A stretch of 64,000 bases of DNA from Desulfosporosinus youngiae DSM 17734 (GTDB lineage: Bacteria > Bacillota > Desulfitobacteriia > Desulfitobacteriales > Desulfitobacteriaceae), in NCBI RefSeq assembly GCF_000244895.1, contig NZ_CM001441.1, forward strand, positions 4,120,198 through 4,184,197. Reading direction: 5' to 3'. Positions 61,420 to 64,000 of this stretch are shown here, piece by piece. A program made the position numbers and the translations under genes. Position 1 is the stretch's first letter. Each line of letters begins with the position of its first letter. A model generated the notes under the pieces. The model worked only from the letters and a program-made list of their open reading frames with translations. It was not told the DNA's origin and made no database searches.

Positions 61420-61830
61420 TCACGAACCTTTCGTTTCGTCATACAAATAATCAACCACCGGTTCAAGGGGGTCGATAGCGTCATCCTTTACTTTATAATT
61501 TAACCTCTTCCCAACAAGACTTGAGAGAAATAGACTTATCTTTTTGTTTTTATCGTTAAAAAGCTGGGGAAGGTCGTGTTCAACAACTTGAATGATTCCT
61601 TCGGAATTGACGGTTAACTTACAAAGCAAGTCTGCCACATCCCACTTATCTTCATTGTAGTAGTCCTTAAGAACAAAGGTTATAACTCCATCCTCTTCGA
61701 ACATTTCAGAATCTACATAGCCTTCCACAGGCATAACTTCTTTCAGCATCTTCTTTAATTCTTCAAGTTCAATCGTCAGCTCTTCAAAGTAACCATCTTT
61801 AATTTTTTGAATAAAACCATTTTCTGTCAT
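61420..61830 (-). CDS. Unrecognised acidic protein, 136 aa
   Basis: This short acidic cytoplasmic protein begins MTENGFIQKIKDGYFEELTIE and has no membrane helix or known motif. It has a GAGGAGATTG ribosome site upstream and a good terminator downstream, so it is a real single gene. Alternating hydrophobic strands (DGVITFVLKDYY, DKWDVADLLCKLTV) suggest a small alpha/beta fold. Confidence 0.7.
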   Translation of the reverse strand: MTENGFIQKIKDGYFEELTIELEELKKMLKEVMPVEGYVDSEMFEEDGVITFVLKDYYNEDKWDVADLLCKLTVNSEGIIQVVEHDLPQLFNDKNKKISLFLSSLVGKRLNYKVKDDAIDPLEPVVDYLYDETKGS

Positions 61831-62006
61831 ATCAATCTCCTCTTTGGATACCTATATTAACATTATAAGCATTCATAAAAAAGCTATACATCAATCGAGG
61901 GCTTCAGGGGACCGACATTTACATTGAACACTTGATAGCCCTATGTTAGACTGAAAAAAATGATACAACCGTCATTCCGGATCATCTATAAGGAGGATTT
62001 TATACT

Positions 62007-62909
62007 TTGGACAATGTCAGTATCATTAATATGCTGCTGGTTTTATCCACCTTGGTGATATTATATTTTTTGTTGTTAATCGCCAAAAGAACGCGGAAAA
62101 AGCAAATTCATTATGCTGTTTTAAGTATGACGGCCAGCATTCTCCTATGGAATATGGCGGTATTATTGTATATAACGTTTGACAATGTCCCCTGGATACT
62201 GGCAGTTTGTGAGCGGCTGTACTTTTTGGGTACGATTCTTGTATCAGTTTCCATATTATTTACCGGGTTAATATTTGCCCGAACCAAAATAAAATTCACA
62301 TGGAAGCATGCACTGCTGTTTGTTGTTCCTGTCATCTCTATTGGGGTGCTGCTTACGAACCAGAGTCATCACTTGTTTTATACTGTCTTTAGCCTGATAC
62401 CCTCCAAGCAAAATTTTGGTATCTATTTTACGATACATACCATATATTCCTATTTGTGTATAGGGATTGGCTTGGCCTATCTTGTGATTTTCTCCATAAA
62501 AAACTATGGCGTTTTCTCCAAACAATCCTCGTTAATAGGTATTGGAATTATGATTGCGCTGATCATGGATGCGATCAGCACATTTAAAATCTTTGATTGG
62601 TCAACGGCACTCGAAAATATTGCCTTTGCCGTGACGATTAGCTTTTTTGTGATAGCCACGGTTAAGTTTGATTTCCTGAACGTAATACCCATCGCCTTGC
62701 AAACCGTTGTTGATTTGATTTCTGACAGCTACGTGGTGATTGATGAGGATCTTGAAATCATTGATTACAACCAAGCTTTTGTAGGCGATTTTAGCGGGGT
62801 ATCCAGGAAAGCCGACATTATGGCAATAATCAAAAAGAATTATAGTGATCTTGATGTTAAGAGGTTCAAGGGCTTTCTGGACGAAGCTGTTCGTGAGCAA
62901 AAAAAGTGA
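62007..62909 (+). CDS. Diguanylate cyclase, N-terminal part (7TM sensor plus start of PAS)
   Basis: This 300-aa frame has about seven membrane helices (residues 5-220), as in the 7TM sensor regions of Gram-positive kinases and cyclases. The first half of a PAS domain follows (VVDLISDSYVVIDEDLEIIDYNQAF). It ends at a TGA directly after GAG CAA AAA AAG. The PAS domain continues in the -1 frame from 62906. The heptamer A-AAA-AAG is a classical -1 slippery site, so the two frames are either joined by programmed frameshifting or split by loss of one A. The start is TTG 62007 with AAGGAGG well placed. Confidence 0.8.
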   Translation: MDNVSIINMLLVLSTLVILYFLLLIAKRTRKKQIHYAVLSMTASILLWNMAVLLYITFDNVPWILAVCERLYFLGTILVSVSILFTGLIFARTKIKFTWKHALLFVVPVISIGVLLTNQSHHLFYTVFSLIPSKQNFGIYFTIHTIYSYLCIGIGLAYLVIFSIKNYGVFSKQSSLIGIGIMIALIMDAISTFKIFDWSTALENIAFAVTISFFVIATVKFDFLNVIPIALQTVVDLISDSYVVIDEDLEIIDYNQAFVGDFSGVSRKADIMAIIKKNYSDLDVKRFKGFLDEAVREQKK

Positions 62910-63631
62910 GCTTTGAAATGCCCAAGCCTGTGAATGAAGCTATTGTTTATTATAGGGTGGAAATCACCCCCATTTATGTCAGCGGCAATCCTATAGGAAC
63001 TATCATTTTAAAAAAGAATATTACAGAGCATAAAAATAATCTGATAGAGGTTATGCAGCTCAATGAGAGGCTGCAGAGTCTGGCAACCCGGGATTGGCTG
63101 ACGCAGTCTTATAATAGATATTTCTTTGATGAAAGATTGCAGCAGGAGATTGACCTCGTAAACAGGCTGCAGGCCTATGGTCAGGAATCAGAAAAAAGTG
63201 TCAATAATTTTGGGTTAATCATGTTTGATATAGACTATTTTAAAAATTATAATGATAATAATGGGCATTTGGCGGGAGATGAGCTCTTACAGACAATCGT
63301 TACGGTTGTTAAAGGGGTATTATATCCGACTGATATATTATGCAGATACGGCGGAGAAGAGTTTGCCGTTATTTGCTGCCATACCTCAGAGAAAGGGCTT
63401 GAAATAGCTGCGGAAAAGATCAGAAAGACTGTGGAGGATTATGATTTCAGGTTTCAGGATAAACAGCCGGGTGGCAACCTGACAGTCAGCATTGGCGCAG
63501 CATACTGTTCAACCCCTAACGTTAATAAAAAGGATTTAATAACAAGAGCTGATAATGATCTGTATTTAGCCAAAAGCAGCGGAAGGAATAAGGTTGTTTA
63601 TAGTCCTGTTTTTATCGTAGATATCCCATAG
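62906..63631 (+). CDS. Diguanylate cyclase, C-terminal part (PAS end plus GGDEF)
   Basis: This 241-aa continuation in the -1 frame has the end of the PAS domain (VEITPIYVSGNPIGTIILKKNITEH) and a full GGDEF domain. That domain includes LATRDWLTQSYNRYFFDERL, IMFDIDYFKNYNDNNGHLAGDELL, and the active-site loop CRYGGEEFAVICC. It therefore should make cyclic di-GMP if translated in fusion with the sensor. No ribosome site precedes the GTG at 62906, so independent translation is unlikely. Confidence 0.82.
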   Translation: MSFEMPKPVNEAIVYYRVEITPIYVSGNPIGTIILKKNITEHKNNLIEVMQLNERLQSLATRDWLTQSYNRYFFDERLQQEIDLVNRLQAYGQESEKSVNNFGLIMFDIDYFKNYNDNNGHLAGDELLQTIVTVVKGVLYPTDILCRYGGEEFAVICCHTSEKGLEIAAEKIRKTVEDYDFRFQDKQPGGNLTVSIGAAYCSTPNVNKKDLITRADNDLYLAKSSGRNKVVYSPVFIVDIP

Positions 63632-63776
63632 CTCTGTTATTTACATAATTCCATTTTTATACTCTTTTACACAATCGACACCAGATCATACTTATTTGTT
63701 CTACCGACAGCCATGCATCTTCTGCACCATATAGTGTAAAGCCAACTCGTCTGTTTCTAACATAACCCTCATGAAC

Positions 63777-64000
63777 TCATAATGTTTGGAGGATTGTTGG
63801 CAACACATTGCCATCTATATCGCAAATTTTTATTGCCCCCAGGCCGACAGGCAGAACAACCGCAAAGGGTTTTGTATGATCAATATCAATAATTTCGACA
63901 GTGTTGCCATTGGCAATTTCAATTTTTATAACCTGCTGCTTGTTCATTGAAAGATAAACCTTTTCCTGACGTCCTTGTGCTTTGTATTCAGCAATACCTT
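63777..64000 (-). CDS. 3' end of an unrecognised gene running off the window
   Basis: The last 73 codons of a minus-strand gene lie here. The segment is beta-rich (QEKVYLSMNKQQVIKIEIANG, then TVEIIDIDHTKPFAVVLPVG) with ICDIDGNVLP before the stop. The family is not recognised. The 145 bp between this stop and the diguanylate cyclase show no clear features. Confidence 0.6.
   Translation of the reverse strand, partial: GIAEYKAQGRQEKVYLSMNKQQVIKIEIANGNTVEIIDIDHTKPFAVVLPVGLGAIKICDIDGNVLPTILQTL

Overview
The window reads as chromosome of a spore-forming, anaerobic Firmicute with moderate GC content, most like Desulfosporosinus/Desulfitobacterium-type Peptococcaceae. This is inference. It rests on a PolC-type replicase, a Spo0E-like phosphatase, DUF4317 and DUF6179/DUF6323 proteins, a sigma-54-controlled acyl-CoA module, strong Shine-Dalgarno sites throughout, and a probable selenocysteine gene. 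Most genes lie on the minus strand.

Layout. 0.2-2.9 kb: an ADP-ribosylglycohydrolase, a pyruvate-kinase alpha/beta-domain protein, a glycerophosphodiesterase and, overlapping it, an ArsC/Spx-like thioredoxin-fold gene. The redox Cys of that last gene is an in-frame TGA followed by a bacterial SECIS-like hairpin. 3.0-10 kb: acyl-CoA dehydrogenase, thiolase and CoA-transferase, with a CBS-PAS-AAA+-Fis regulator upstream and a -24/-12 promoter between them. 10.3-13.4 kb: a FAD/Rieske oxidoreductase and a DUF4317 protein. 13.8-17.6 kb: thiC-thiM-thiE-thiD behind a TPP riboswitch with a terminator. 17.7-23.7 kb: the DUF6323/DUF6179 pair, a candidate small RNA, an EamA transporter, an unlisted 48-aa gene, an alpha/beta hydrolase, a Nudix hydrolase and a CcdC-like protein. 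23.8-28.4 kb: a two-component system followed by an exported protein and an ABC exporter. 30.1-41.2 kb: histidine/urocanate degradation (hutU, glutamate formimidoyltransferase, hutI) beside an ornithine-cyclodeaminase homologue, an ECF-like sigma factor, a tripartite tricarboxylate transporter and a UbiD decarboxylase. 42-52 kb: a DinJ/YafQ toxin-antitoxin pair with a decayed second copy, RarD, an ABC importer with an aminotransferase and an iron-type alcohol dehydrogenase, a Spo0E-like gene, and two divergent XRE regulators with four operator-like sites. 52.1-56.5 kb: polC. 57-64 kb: a MoxR/unknown/VWA-metallopeptidase-like operon, sfsA, an Ada-like zinc protein, and a diguanylate cyclase split by a -1 frameshift at an A-AAA-AAG run.

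The intergenic spaces hold a layered set of non-coding repeats. Four copies (about 6.4, 13.7, 29.0 and 44.1 kb) look like one structured RNA: arms about 200 nt apart pair, and they change together between copies. Two copies carry extra palindromic units of about 70 and 40 nt that the other two lack, and one 70-nt unit sits inside another. The same units occur in other repeats at 12.0, 41.6, 41.9 and 56.6 kb, including a nearly identical inverted pair 30 kb apart. No transposase is present in the window. The selenoprotein candidate and this nested repeat/RNA system are the two things most worth following up.
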